IMG/VR virus record: IMGVR_UViG_3300026519_000030
Coordinates: 1 to 37,389 of that record
Reading direction: 5' to 3' (one strand)
Origin: a virus
DNA: 37,389 nt
Numbering within the stretch: position 1 is the first letter of the stretch; the number at the start of each line of letters is the position of its first letter. Positions 23,507 through 32,007 of this stretch are shown here, in pieces. A model generated the notes under the pieces. The model searched no databases and had not been told where the DNA came from. It saw nothing but the letters and a program-made list of their open reading frames with translations. A program made the translations under genes and the position numbers.

Positions 23507-24252
23507 TGGGTCAATACGAGTATCCATTATTAAACCAGTGGGGACAATCTCCTGAAGGCGACGAAAACACTATTTACGCGAATGCAGGACTCGGCGAAGA
23601 CAACGTACCTTCCACTGCAGGTATTACACATAACTGGGCGACCCCAAACAACATAACCCTGGCGAGTCTCAGCACCGCAAACCTCGCTTCCTCAGGCGGG
23701 TCTTATGTTTTCCCCTATATACGCGCAAGCAGTTTTGGTTTTGCAATTCCTGCAGCCGCTACAATAACCGGCGTAGAAGTAGCGATACAGTGGACAGCTT
23801 CCTCAAGTCAGTACACCCTGGAAGAACTAAAACTTGCCTGGGGAGCTAGTGCTGCAAGCCTCAGTGCTACAAATAAAGGAGTGGGGCAGAATTTAGGTTT
23901 AGGTACGGGGGACGTTACAACGTACGGTGGCGACCCCGATTTGTGGGGAGAACTTGCAGCCACCTTAACCCCCGCAGTTGTTAATAGTGAGGACTTTGGT
24001 TTCGTTCTAAAACCGGGTAAAGTATCTACAAGCAGTAGTTCCTTGAGAATAGACGCTGCTAGAATGAAAATTTATTACGACGTAACTGTAGATGGAGCAG
24101 TAAGGGCTAGTCAAACGGAGGCGCTTGTCCTCGCTACTTACAGTGAGGACGTACGCATAACTCAGAGTTATGCTGAAATTATTATGAGTACAGATGCGGC
24201 AAGCGGTGCACCGAAACTAGGTCGTCGTCAAGTCGTGGTAGTGACAACCTAA
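23506..24252 (+). CDS. Putative tail-tip structural protein (248 aa)
   Basis: Beta-sandwich-like protein with low charge and many Ser/Ala residues. Patterns such as FAIPAAATITGVEVAIQWTASSS (about 77-99), LWGELAATLTPAVVNSEDFGFVLKP and DAARMKIYYDVTVDG recur in phage and bacterial surface proteins with jelly-roll folds. The short C-terminal arm (QSYAEIIMSTDA, GRRQVVVVTT) is separate. Translationally coupled to the preceding gene (TGATG). No receptor specificity can be read from sequence. Confidence 0.7.
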   Translation: MGQYEYPLLNQWGQSPEGDENTIYANAGLGEDNVPSTAGITHNWATPNNITLASLSTANLASSGGSYVFPYIRASSFGFAIPAAATITGVEVAIQWTASSSQYTLEELKLAWGASAASLSATNKGVGQNLGLGTGDVTTYGGDPDLWGELAATLTPAVVNSEDFGFVLKPGKVSTSSSSLRIDAARMKIYYDVTVDGAVRASQTEALVLATYSEDVRITQSYAEIIMSTDAASGAPKLGRRQVVVVTT

Positions 24253-24265
24253 GGGAGAAGTTAAA

Positions 24266-25330
24266 ATGGCGATAATATTTGCAGATGGCATGGATAGTTA
24301 CACCGCCACAGCGGACCTAACCGCAAAATTCGACAACAATTCTGACGTTATCGACAACACGTTCAACTCAACTGCCGGTAGGTTTGGCGGAGGAGCAATT
24401 GTTTGTGCAGACGACGGTCAATGGTTAGATAAGATTATACCTCCGACGGGTAGCGCTGTGACGACGGACGAGCTTTTCGTGTCTATCGCAGCTAGTTTCT
24501 CGGATCTAACGTTTTCTACAAGTCAAGGGTTTCTCGGATTCAGCCAAAACGGAGACATCGGTGCAGCGACTGCTAGTACCTTAGATGGTTTGTGGATAAC
24601 TGCTAACGCTGGAGTACTACAGCTATATAGAGGTTCAAGTTTAATAGCAACAGGTAGTTTTGCGTTGTCGACAGGTGTCTGGTACAGGATCGAGTGCAGG
24701 GTTGTTATTAATGCAAGTTCAGGAATCTTCCAGATACGCGTCAACGAGACGCTAGACATAGATTTTTCTGGCGACACTGACGACGTGGGACCTCTAAGCA
24801 TAAACGTGGTGAAACTAGGTAGTATAAACGCCATAGGAGCAGTAACTTACGACGATATAGTTATCCATAATTCAGCAGGAGCAGCGCCTACGGGCTTCTT
24901 GGGCGATCTGAGGATCGAGACTTTGCGACCTGACGGTGCAGGTGATAGTAGCGGCAGCACAGTTACAGGAGCAGCTACTCGCCACGAAGCAGTGGATGAT
25001 CCGGGCATGCACGACGGCGATACGACATACGTCTCAATGGGTGCGGCTGCTGAGGACCTTTACACCTTGAGTAATTTATCTTTCTCTCCAGCAACAGTAC
25101 ACGCGGTAGTCACTAACATAGTTTCAAGAGCAGATGGGACGACGCCTAGGATCATGCGCGGTAAGGTAAAGCAGGGAACCACTGAAGGCAATGGCACGTC
25201 TCGAACCGTTAATTTTGGGGCGTCTTACACTATTACTCAAGATAGTTTCCCCACAAATCCAGACACCGCCGCCGCCTGGACAGAAACGGAGATTAACTCA
25301 ATGCAAGCAGGACAGGAAGTGACGACATGA
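24266..25330 (+). CDS. Putative lectin-like tail protein (354 aa)
   Basis: N-terminal 210 residues resemble a concanavalin-A/LamG-like jelly roll: IIFADGMDSYTATADLTAKF, DGLWITANAGVLQLYRG, GVWYRIECRVVINASSGIFQIRVNETLDIDFSG (about 135-168), then VTYDDIVIHNS. The WYRIExxVxI...GxxxxxVN pattern is typical of sugar-binding jelly rolls in phage tails. The C-terminal region carries HDGDTTYVSMGAAAEDLYTLSNL and a second beta domain. Good ribosome-binding site (GGGAGAAG). It ends the structural operon, overlapping the lysis gene by 4 bp. Receptor recognition is inference. Confidence 0.75.
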   Translation: MAIIFADGMDSYTATADLTAKFDNNSDVIDNTFNSTAGRFGGGAIVCADDGQWLDKIIPPTGSAVTTDELFVSIAASFSDLTFSTSQGFLGFSQNGDIGAATASTLDGLWITANAGVLQLYRGSSLIATGSFALSTGVWYRIECRVVINASSGIFQIRVNETLDIDFSGDTDDVGPLSINVVKLGSINAIGAVTYDDIVIHNSAGAAPTGFLGDLRIETLRPDGAGDSSGSTVTGAATRHEAVDDPGMHDGDTTYVSMGAAAEDLYTLSNLSFSPATVHAVVTNIVSRADGTTPRIMRGKVKQGTTEGNGTSRTVNFGASYTITQDSFPTNPDTAAAWTETEINSMQAGQEVTT

Positions 25331-25770
25331 CTTATCTCGATAACAAACCCACTCTTTTTAAATCGCCAAAAGACGTGCCTATGCCTTGGCCTTATAAGAA
25401 CTTCAAACCTGAAGAATTTGCGTCTAACGGTAACGGTGAAGTATTGGTTGTGCCTAGTTTTATGGATAAATTGCAGCTTTTACGAGACAAATACGGTCGT
25501 CCCATGTTAATATCGTCGGGTTATAGGGATCCAGCGTACAATTCTCGTGTATCGTCTACGGGAACAAAAGGTCCTCACACTACGGGCAGAGCAGTGGACG
25601 TACAGGTTTTCGGTAAAAAGGCTTTTGCACTCATTGCACTGGCAGGTGCTTTAGGCTTCACCGGTTGCGGTGTCGCACAAAAAGGTAGTCATAGAGCGCG
25701 TTTTATACACTTAGACGACCTTATGCCTGAGGACGGGCACTCGATACGTCCTTGGATTTGGTCATATTAG
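25327..25770 (+). CDS. Endolysin, peptidase M15-type D,D-carboxypeptidase fold (147 aa)
   Basis: Zinc peptidase that should cleave peptidoglycan cross-links at lysis. The M15A signature is complete: SSGYRDPAYN (63-72), GPHTTGRAVDV with ligands His84 and Asp91, and RFIHLDD with His128. No signal peptide, so it needs a holin for release, and the holin-like gene follows directly. The N-terminal YKNFKPEEFAS is the usual start of the domain. Overlaps the tail gene by ATGA. Confidence 0.93.
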   Translation: MTYLDNKPTLFKSPKDVPMPWPYKNFKPEEFASNGNGEVLVVPSFMDKLQLLRDKYGRPMLISSGYRDPAYNSRVSSTGTKGPHTTGRAVDVQVFGKKAFALIALAGALGFTGCGVAQKGSHRARFIHLDDLMPEDGHSIRPWIWSY

Positions 25771-25779
25771 GGGATTGCC

Positions 25780-26034
25780 ATGAATAAATTAACGCCTAAA
25801 CAGCAAGAAACTCACTTTACGACGCGCAGACGAGTAGCGCTGTACTCGTTTTGGTTTATCTTGCTAATCGGAGGGCTTTTGGTTATCGCCGGGCTCTTGG
25901 ACGATGCTATCGCACTTAGAATTGAGAAGATGGGGTTTCTGATTACCACTATTCTTGGAAGCTGGGTTGCAATTGTTCTCGCATATTTTGGAGCGTCTAG
26001 CTTAGTTGATAGTACGAAATTAAAGAATGAATAG
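25780..26034 (+). CDS. Holin-like membrane protein (84 aa)
   Basis: Two transmembrane segments at about residues 22-43 (LYSFWFILLIGGLLVIAGLL) and 54-72 (LITTILGSWVAIVLAYFGA), a basic N-terminus and a charged C-terminus. The size, two-helix layout and position between the endolysin and the spanin pair are those of a class II-type holin; many phages place such a gene here. An AGGGGATTG ribosome-binding site precedes the ATG. It overlaps the next gene by 8 bp. Confidence 0.75.
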   Translation: MNKLTPKQQETHFTTRRRVALYSFWFILLIGGLLVIAGLLDDAIALRIEKMGFLITTILGSWVAIVLAYFGASSLVDSTKLKNE

Positions 26035-26428
26035 ATTTGTAATCTACGGAATTGCTGTAACTCTGGGTCTTGGAGCTATAAGTGCTTTCTACTGGCACTA
26101 TACCGGCCTTATTGAAGAAAGAACACAACTTAAGATTGACAAACAAGAGCTAGAAAAAGAAGTGTCCGCCACAAGAGCAGTTTTACAAGAGCAGAGAAAC
26201 ATAACTTTCGAGGTAGTAAACCAGGCCGCAAAAGCCACAGGAATAGTCAGGAGAAATGATGAGATATTCGCGGAACATAACTTCCAGAAACTACTTAATG
26301 CTAAGCAAGGACTTATTCTTATGCGTGTCAATGATGGCGTTGCTCGCTCTAGTAAGCTGCTCGAATGCCTCACAGTATCGAGAGAAACCCGAGGTGGTCC
26401 TCCCTCCACCTGCACCGATAAACCTTAG
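26027..26428 (+). CDS. Inner-membrane spanin, Rz-like (133 aa)
   Basis: Single N-terminal transmembrane anchor (FVIYGIAVTLGLGAISAFYWHY, about 4-25) followed by a coiled coil (LIEERTQLKIDKQELEKEVSATRAVLQEQ), the standard i-spanin layout. The Rz1-like gene is nested in its +1 frame, as in lambda. The protein spans the periplasm and joins the outer-membrane lipoprotein partner to fuse membranes in the last step of lysis. Presence of spanins argues for a Gram-negative host. Confidence 0.88.
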   Translation: MNRFVIYGIAVTLGLGAISAFYWHYTGLIEERTQLKIDKQELEKEVSATRAVLQEQRNITFEVVNQAAKATGIVRRNDEIFAEHNFQKLLNAKQGLILMRVNDGVARSSKLLECLTVSRETRGGPPSTCTDKP

Positions 26429-26567
26429 GGAAGTAATCTTTCAGGGTTGTGAAGTAGGCGATAAAAAGCTGTTAGGATTGGATGGACAGAACTACGCGAA
26501 CCTTTCTCACAACACAGCAGAGACAGCGCGTTGGATAGCCGAAGCAGTCTTCCGCTTAGAACGCTAG
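26298..26567 (+). CDS. Outer-membrane spanin lipoprotein, Rz1-like (89 aa)
   Basis: Nested in and extending beyond the Rz-like gene in another frame. From the ATG at 26298 the product begins with a short signal peptide ending in lipobox LALVSC (Cys21), then proline-rich VVLPPPAPI, the features of o-spanins. The frame stays open to an upstream ATG at 26256, but that start would put 14 hydrophilic residues ahead of the signal, so 26298 is preferred. The C-terminus (ARWIAEAVFRLER) is helical and likely pairs with the Rz-like coiled coil. Its stop overlaps the convergent regulator's stop at CTAG (26564-26567). Confidence 0.85.
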   Translation: MLSKDLFLCVSMMALLALVSCSNASQYREKPEVVLPPPAPINLREVIFQGCEVGDKKLLGLDGQNYANLSHNTAETARWIAEAVFRLER

Positions 26568-26821
26568 CCTTTTGTGCTACCCCTAGTATCATAAGTAACT
26601 TGTAATTCTTCCCTCAGAGCAGCCCCGGCTTTTTTCAAACTGCCGTGCTTCTCGACAAGGCCGTTCAGTAACCTGTTAACGTACATAGGCACTGACTGTG
26701 ATCCTGTTCTCCAATTGCTAATAGTTTGACTTGTTTTAACAAAGAACGCTGCCGTCTGCTCATTTGACCAACCGAGTTGTAACTGTATTTCGAGGAATTC
26801 TACTGCCGTTATTTTCTGCAT
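26564..26821 (-). CDS. HTH (Cro/XRE-type) transcriptional regulator (85 aa)
   Basis: The only minus-strand gene I support. Residues about 6-50 form a helix-turn-helix: EFLEIQLQLGWSNEQTAAFFVKTSQTISNWRTGSQSVP, with the recognition helix in SQTISNWRTGSQ. Short, no extra ligand or dimerisation domain beyond a C-terminal helix. An AAGGTGAG ribosome-binding site precedes ATG. Its own upstream region has the direct repeat TTGTAA-C-TTGTAA (26833-26845), a possible autoregulatory operator. It points away from the replication genes across a palindrome-rich spacer, as in early-gene switches, but no integrase is seen, so lysogeny is not established. Confidence 0.85.
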   Translation of the reverse strand: MQKITAVEFLEIQLQLGWSNEQTAAFFVKTSQTISNWRTGSQSVPMYVNRLLNGLVEKHGSLKKAGAALREELQVTYDTRGSTKG

Positions 26822-26832
26822 ATCTCACCTTA

Positions 26833-26845
26833 TTGTAACTTGTAA
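26833..26845. promoter_or_regulatory. Direct repeat TTGTAA-C-TTGTAA upstream of the HTH gene
   Basis: Two tandem TTGTAA hexamers one base apart, between the regulator's ribosome-binding site and its promoter region. A second GTAACTTGTAA occurs near 26593, inside the regulator's own coding sequence. Candidate binding site for the regulator. Confidence 0.4.
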
Positions 26846-26974
26846 ACTAGTCCGATGTCTTACGCCCTAGGTTTTTTATTCATGAAGACAGGCGGCATTT
26901 TTAAGTTAAAAGAAACTAGCATACGATCGACGAATGCAAAAGTACTTTTTTAGGTGAGAGATGAAGGCCTGTTC

Positions 26975-27140
26975 TTAATGCGTTGCACGCGTACACGTAA
27001 GGGGATTCGACCAGTTCACACGTACGCGATCGCAACGCGCAACGCACGTACGTACGCTGCAAACCGCGTTCACAGTGTGATTTATGCTCTATCATAAGCG
27101 GTTAGTAGAGTTGAGTACATGTACGCGTCCAACGCATTAA
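26975..27140. promoter_or_regulatory. Palindrome-rich control region or origin between regulator and early genes
   Basis: A 26-bp inverted repeat with three mismatches borders the region: TTAATGCGTTG-ACGCGTACA arms at 26975-27000 and 27115-27140. Between them lie GCAACGC twice in tandem (27032-27045), with its reverse complement in the left arm, the palindromes CGTACG (27021-27026), GCGATCGC (27026-27033) and TCACAGTGTGA (27070-27080), and ACGTACGTACG (27046-27056). No gene fits here. The density of symmetric elements between divergent genes fits operators or iterons of an origin. A possible -10 hexamer TATCAT at 27090-27095 has no well-spaced -35 box. Confidence 0.65.
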
Positions 27141-27215
27141 AGACAGTTCCTAATCTCTGAGTTGTTTATCGCAGATTTTCTCATAAACTGTAAATTCTTT
27201 AGAAGGGAAACGGAT

Positions 27216-28949
27216 TTGCGGATCAGTGTAGAAAATGGTTGGGGAGTTATTGATGGTTTGACCTTGAGGCAGAGGCAGAAACTAGTCAAAGTACTCGAAA
27301 CACAAACTGAGATTATTGGTGATAGAGTCAAGTTTAAGCCGTCTATTAGCTCGATATTGCACTTGCGAGACGCCGGAGCAGAATTCGAGGATACTTGCAG
27401 GACAGCCTGGGCGGGTTTGTTTAAACAGCAGAATAAAAGCGCGGTTTTTGCATTCAAAACAAAACCTTATAAGCACCAGCTGGACGGTTTCGAAGCAGCA
27501 AAGAACCGTAAGTACTACGGCTTATTTTGGGAAATGGGCTTAGGTAAAACCAAGACGGCACTTGACATAGCAGCGTGGAAATATTCCCAGCACAGGATAA
27601 ATGGGTTGCTCGTTGTGACACTCAATGGTGTCCATCGAAATTGGATTAGGAAAGAGGTTCCGGCTCATTTCCCTTTTTCGAGCGCGGCGGCTTTCTGGGA
27701 CCCAAACCGCGTAGAACACGGCATGCGAGGTATTATAGAATCCGAGAAGTTTGCCATAGCCACTATAAATTTTGATTCTGTCCACACTAAGAAAGGGGAG
27801 CAGTTCTGCAAAAGGTTCCTGACTCAACGGAGAGCAATGATGGTCGTCGACGAATCCCATTGCATGAAAAGTCCTTCAGCAAGGCGAACAAGAGCAATAA
27901 TAAGGATTGGAAAGCTAGCAGCATCAAAGATGATTATGACAGGTACGCCCGTTGCGAACAGTCCTTTGGACGTGTTTAAACAGTTTGAGTTCTTGTCCCC
28001 TTCAATACTCCAAGAGAGGAACTACACTACATTCAAAAGGCGCTATGCAATAATGCAATCGATAGATCACCTGCCTTCCTATCATGCGCGCGACGAACGC
28101 GGTAAACTCAAGTATGCAAACGGGTTGCCTGTAATGGAGCCCATTAAGGAGATAGTGGGTTACAGGGATTTAGAACGTCTTACTCAGCTTATAGCCCCTC
28201 ATTCTTCTCGTAAAACGAAAGTAGAATGCCTTGATTTGCCGCCAAAAGTGTACCGTAGACACACTTTTCTTCTTCCACCTGATTACAAGAAAGCCTACAA
28301 CGCAATGCGGAGTGAAATGCTTCTAGAATTAAAAGATGGCAGGACCTCAACCGCTAAGATAGCATTAACAAAATTGTTAAAATTGCAGCAATTGACTTGC
28401 GGTTTTGTTGTGCCTGATGACCTTGATCCTTTTTGCACTGAGATAAAAGGTGAGGCTTTCTCAAAAACTAATCCTAGGCTAAAGGCGCTTCTTAAAGTGC
28501 TCGAAGAAGTGCAAAGTAAGGCAATAATTTGGGCGACATATCGTTACAGTATTTTAGAGATTGAGAGCGCTATTGTAGCTTTACACGGCAGGAACAGCGT
28601 CGTCACATTCTCAGGCATGACATCTGACAACGACCGGGACAAGGCAGAGGACGACTTCCAGGATGCTAAAAGTCCTGTTAGGTTCATGGTAGCGCAACCA
28701 CAAGCTGGTGGGACAGGAAGGACTTTCACAGCAGCAAGAGACGTTATCTACTGGAATAATTCCTACAATTTAATACACAGATTGCAATCTGAAGATAGAG
28801 CGCATAGAATTGGTCAGCTCGGAACTGTGACTTACACTGACCTTGAAGCTGAGGGAACTGTGGATGGTAAGATTATCGAAGCTCTAAAAAGCAAGGTGGA
28901 CATAGCGGCTCAGATTACAGGTGACAACCTTACCGACTGGTTGTCTTAA
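27216..28949 (+). CDS. SNF2-family DExH-box helicase/ATPase (577 aa)
   Basis: DNA-dependent ATPase/translocase of the replication or recombination module. I start at the TTG at 27216 because AGAAGGG lies 8 bases upstream; the frame is open to a TTG at 27162 with no such site. An N-terminal domain of about 80 residues precedes the helicase core. Motif I MGLGKTKTAL (Walker A at about 106-112), motif II DESH (about 212-215), motif III MTGTP, and C-terminal helicase lobe motifs QAGGTGRTF and the SNF2 hallmark DRAHRIGQ. Phage SNF2 proteins of this size usually remodel forks or promote strand exchange; the exact job is unknown. Confidence 0.88.
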   Translation: MRISVENGWGVIDGLTLRQRQKLVKVLETQTEIIGDRVKFKPSISSILHLRDAGAEFEDTCRTAWAGLFKQQNKSAVFAFKTKPYKHQLDGFEAAKNRKYYGLFWEMGLGKTKTALDIAAWKYSQHRINGLLVVTLNGVHRNWIRKEVPAHFPFSSAAAFWDPNRVEHGMRGIIESEKFAIATINFDSVHTKKGEQFCKRFLTQRRAMMVVDESHCMKSPSARRTRAIIRIGKLAASKMIMTGTPVANSPLDVFKQFEFLSPSILQERNYTTFKRRYAIMQSIDHLPSYHARDERGKLKYANGLPVMEPIKEIVGYRDLERLTQLIAPHSSRKTKVECLDLPPKVYRRHTFLLPPDYKKAYNAMRSEMLLELKDGRTSTAKIALTKLLKLQQLTCGFVVPDDLDPFCTEIKGEAFSKTNPRLKALLKVLEEVQSKAIIWATYRYSILEIESAIVALHGRNSVVTFSGMTSDNDRDKAEDDFQDAKSPVRFMVAQPQAGGTGRTFTAARDVIYWNNSYNLIHRLQSEDRAHRIGQLGTVTYTDLEAEGTVDGKIIEALKSKVDIAAQITGDNLTDWLS

Positions 28950-28995
28950 TTCAACTTAGTTATATTATTAATTTCAAATTGAGAAAGGGTTTATT

Positions 28996-29544
28996 ATGGA
29001 TAATTTTTTAGACGAGATTGAACTGGACACAGAAGTACCTAGTGACTCTGCTTTAAACAAAGTAGCGGAACTTGCGACTGTTCAGATTAAATTGGAAGGC
29101 GAACTTGACAGAGCCGAGAAAAAGGTAAAAGATATCAAAGTAAAACTTATAAAAGTTAGTAACGAGCAGCTCCCTGAGGCAATGGCTGAAGCCAAACTAG
29201 CAGAGTTTAAACTGGAATCAGGGCAGACAGTTTCTATAAAAGAGGAACTCACATGCTCGGTACCTGCCAAACGTAGAGCCGAGATTATTGCGAAACTACG
29301 CGAGGATAGGTTTGACGAGCTTATACTTAACATAGTTGAAATAGACTTCGACAAAGGGCAAGATAACTTAGCAGGCGACGTGCTAGGTCATGCAGAAGAA
29401 TTAGGGTTGCTCGCAAAGCGTACTGAAAAAGTGCATACCGCCTCACTTAAGAAGTATTTGCGGGAGAAATTAAATAAAGGAGAGGAAGTGGATCTATCAT
29501 TTTTTGGAGCCTTCCTGCTTAGACACTCTAAAATTAAACAGTAA
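28996..29544 (+). CDS. Hypothetical coiled-coil protein (182 aa)
   Basis: An acidic N-terminus (MDNFLDEIELDTEVPSDS) is followed by a coiled-coil segment (about 25-55, LATVQIKLEGELDRAEKKVKDIKVKLIKV) and an alpha/beta region (LAEFKLESGQTVSIKEELTCSVPA, then FDELILNIVEIDF). Many phages carry a protein of this layout beside helicase and SSB genes, but I know no proven function. The C-terminal part (TASLKKYLREKLNKGEEVDLSFFGAFL) is typical of that group. It follows the SNF2 gene by about 45 bases with its own ribosome-binding site and precedes the SSB-like gene. Confidence 0.75.
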   Translation: MDNFLDEIELDTEVPSDSALNKVAELATVQIKLEGELDRAEKKVKDIKVKLIKVSNEQLPEAMAEAKLAEFKLESGQTVSIKEELTCSVPAKRRAEIIAKLREDRFDELILNIVEIDFDKGQDNLAGDVLGHAEELGLLAKRTEKVHTASLKKYLREKLNKGEEVDLSFFGAFLLRHSKIKQ

Positions 29545-29570
29545 ACTTTTAAACAACCAGGAGAAGAGTA

Positions 29571-30440
29571 ATGAGTAAAAAAGAAGTACAAGTAAAGGAA
29601 GAAAGTAAGGACGTTGTCATTGACAGCTTCTTAGACGAACTAACAGCAGATTCAGAGACGTACAAGGAGTCGCTGTCGCAAGATGATATGGCGATACCGT
29701 TCCTTGTGATACTCCAAGCATTGTCTCCTGCTTGCACAGAGGGGGACCCAGGTTACATTGAAGATGCAAGACCCGGCATGCTCTTCAACACAGTTACCAA
29801 GGAAGTTTACGACGCCAAGAAAGATCCCCTTTTGATATTACCAGTAGCTTACAAATCTAGTTACATTGAGTGGGTTCCTCGTTCAACAGGTAAAGGTGGT
29901 TTTGTGGCAGAACACTCGGCGGCAGGAGGTTTGCAAGCTATAACGATACGAAATGATGATAACGAGGACATTGTCCAAGCAAATTCGCCTATCGGGCAAC
30001 CGGGTAATCAGCTCGCTTATACGCATACGCACTTTATCTTCGTTATCGATAAAGATACAGGAATAGGAGAACCTGCTGTGCTGACGATGGCAAGTTCGCA
30101 GATTAAGCACTCGAAGAAGTTTAATCAAATGGTTAACAACCTCAAGCTACCTAACTCAAACAAAGGTGCGCCTAGATTCTTTGGCATATGGGAGCTTTCG
30201 ACTGAACTTGAAACCAAAGGCGACAACAAGTGGCAATCGTGGTCATTTAAAAAGAGTTCTGACGTTGTAGAATTTAAGGGCGGCAAAGAACTTTACCATT
30301 CTGCAAAAGAGTTTAATGATGGTCTAAAATCCGGGGAGCATAAAGCGGAGTATGACAAGGTAGCACCTGAAGCGAGAGAAAACCCCTCCTTAGACCCCGT
30401 ACCTGCTGACGCAGAAGAAGATAGTGAAATACCTTTCTAA
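29571..30440 (+). CDS. Putative single-stranded DNA-binding protein (289 aa)
   Basis: No OB-fold domain is certain by eye, but the C-terminus is highly acidic and ends ADAEEDSEIPF, the acidic tip with terminal Pro-Phe that bacterial and phage SSBs use to recruit partners. The core has strands such as DPLLILPVAYKSSYIEWVPR (about 84-103), FIFVIDKDTGIGEPAVLTMASSQ and PRFFGIWELSTELE, then an SWSFKKSSDVVEF end strand. Position between SNF2 helicase and primase supports an SSB role. Similar proteins in other phages are often unannotated. An AGGAGAAG ribosome-binding site precedes the ATG. Confidence 0.65.
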   Translation: MSKKEVQVKEESKDVVIDSFLDELTADSETYKESLSQDDMAIPFLVILQALSPACTEGDPGYIEDARPGMLFNTVTKEVYDAKKDPLLILPVAYKSSYIEWVPRSTGKGGFVAEHSAAGGLQAITIRNDDNEDIVQANSPIGQPGNQLAYTHTHFIFVIDKDTGIGEPAVLTMASSQIKHSKKFNQMVNNLKLPNSNKGAPRFFGIWELSTELETKGDNKWQSWSFKKSSDVVEFKGGKELYHSAKEFNDGLKSGEHKAEYDKVAPEARENPSLDPVPADAEEDSEIPF

Positions 30441-30450
30441 GGAACTTTAA

Positions 30451-32007
30451 ATGCCAAATACTGCGGAAAGATTTATGCAACTTTACCGTGGTTACGAATT
30501 ACGGCACGGACAGTATACAATTACTCGAGAAGAATTATCGGGTAAACTAAGTGGACGTGCCGACACGGTGGATAAAGCTCCATCGTTACAGGACTACAAA
30601 GATCATCTTGATGGAAAAAAAGGTATAGGCATTATCCCGCTAACGAATAAGAATCTAGCTTATTTTGCAGCTATAGATATTGACAACTACTCGATGGACG
30701 TAAATGATCTTGTATGGCGAGTTAGAAAGCTACCTGTTTTTGTGACCCGGTCAAAGTCTGGCGGTGCCCATGTCTGGTTATTTTGCCCGGAGGGAGCGCC
30801 TGCTTGTCTACTTGTTCATGTGTTAAAGCACTGGGCGGGAGAGCTGGGAGTTGGGGGATCCGAGATTTTCCCAAAGCAGACAGCCCGCGCGTCTAAGGAG
30901 GACATAGGCAACTGGATCAACATGCCATACTTCGGGAGTTCTCGTGTCTGCGTAGTTGTCGATGATGCCAAGAAGCAGACATTTAAAGAGCTCAGCATAG
31001 ACGAGTTCCTGGACTTTACAGAGAAATACTCTGTCAAAGTAAACTCCGATTACTTAAAGAATGAAGCGCCCAAAGTAACTTCAAGAGCAGAGAAAGGCTC
31101 GAAGAAGGACTTTGTAGATGGGCCTCCTTGCTTACAAAGGATATGGAATGACGCGCCGCCTGAAGGCGGCAGAAATAAGTTTTTCTTTAACCTGGCAGTC
31201 TACCTTATGCGTAAATATAACTCAGAAGATACTGTAGAAGCCAAGTGCGTAGCCTATAACGAGCAATTGGCTGACCAGAAATTGCCTTTGCAGGAGCTTA
31301 AAACTACAATAAAGTCAGCAATACGCAAGGAGTACGGATTCCAATGCCAACAAGAGCCTTTAAAAAGTTTCTGCCAACGAGCGGAATGCCTTAAAAGGAC
31401 TTTTGGTGTGGGATCAAGATCGCTCGACATGCCTTTCGAGATAGGTGGATTTTCCAAGATACTAACTAACCCGCCTATGTATGGGTTCAATGTTGACGGT
31501 ATTCGGGTCGTCATTAAGTCCTCGCATGAACTACTTAACCAGAAGAGATTTCGTGCTTACATTGTCGACGCGTCGTCTAAGATAATGCCTATACTTCAGC
31601 AACAGAAGTTTGATGAATTGATGCAGGACTGGCTTGACCACGCGGAAGATGTTGTGCCGCCACCAGACGCGGATGCCCGTACGCAGATAATAGACGCTTT
31701 GCGCGAATTTGTAGAGAGCAGGAGTCACGTGCAACGCGACAGATTACTGAAAGGCCATGCTTTTATAGACGAAGAAACGCAGCGGGTTTATTTCAGGATA
31801 AATGACTTTAAAAGGTACTTAAAGCAGAACCATGTAGTATTTGACGATAGAGACTTGCACCAATATCTACGAGAGAAAGCAGGAGTAACTTACGACGACA
31901 AAGGTACTACCATCCGTGATAAATCAGTACGCTTATGGAGCGCGCCTATCGGAGAATTGTTATCAAGTGAGGAAGTTGAACCAGTACCTCCTGACGAGGT
32001 ATTCTGA
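30451..32007 (+). CDS. Archaeo-eukaryotic primase, TOTE-type (518 aa)
   Basis: Primase-polymerase that could start DNA chains. AEP motif I is AIDIDNY with Asp76 and Asp78; motif II is SKSGGAHVWLF with Ser103 and His107; motif III lies in EIFPKQ (about 139-144). These match the AEP domain of the TOTE group. Residues about 225-315 resemble a PriCT-like zinc-containing domain (PPCLQRIW, NKFFFNLAVYLMRK, then a Cys cluster in YGFQCQQEP, KSFCQRAECLKRTFGVG). The C-terminal ~190 residues form a further domain I do not recognise. The TGA overlaps the helicase ATG. No DNA polymerase gene is in the window, so this may do more than prime. Confidence 0.87.
   Translation: MPNTAERFMQLYRGYELRHGQYTITREELSGKLSGRADTVDKAPSLQDYKDHLDGKKGIGIIPLTNKNLAYFAAIDIDNYSMDVNDLVWRVRKLPVFVTRSKSGGAHVWLFCPEGAPACLLVHVLKHWAGELGVGGSEIFPKQTARASKEDIGNWINMPYFGSSRVCVVVDDAKKQTFKELSIDEFLDFTEKYSVKVNSDYLKNEAPKVTSRAEKGSKKDFVDGPPCLQRIWNDAPPEGGRNKFFFNLAVYLMRKYNSEDTVEAKCVAYNEQLADQKLPLQELKTTIKSAIRKEYGFQCQQEPLKSFCQRAECLKRTFGVGSRSLDMPFEIGGFSKILTNPPMYGFNVDGIRVVIKSSHELLNQKRFRAYIVDASSKIMPILQQQKFDELMQDWLDHAEDVVPPPDADARTQIIDALREFVESRSHVQRDRLLKGHAFIDEETQRVYFRINDFKRYLKQNHVVFDDRDLHQYLREKAGVTYDDKGTTIRDKSVRLWSAPIGELLSSEEVEPVPPDEVF

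Noticed and set aside
26975-27140. Attachment site for integration
   Set aside because: No integrase or tRNA-like segment is present; the symmetry suits operators or an origin better.
27162-27215. Upstream TTG start for the SNF2 helicase
   Set aside because: No ribosome-binding site there, whereas AGAAGGG is correctly spaced for the TTG at 27216 and the extra residues do not look like domain sequence.
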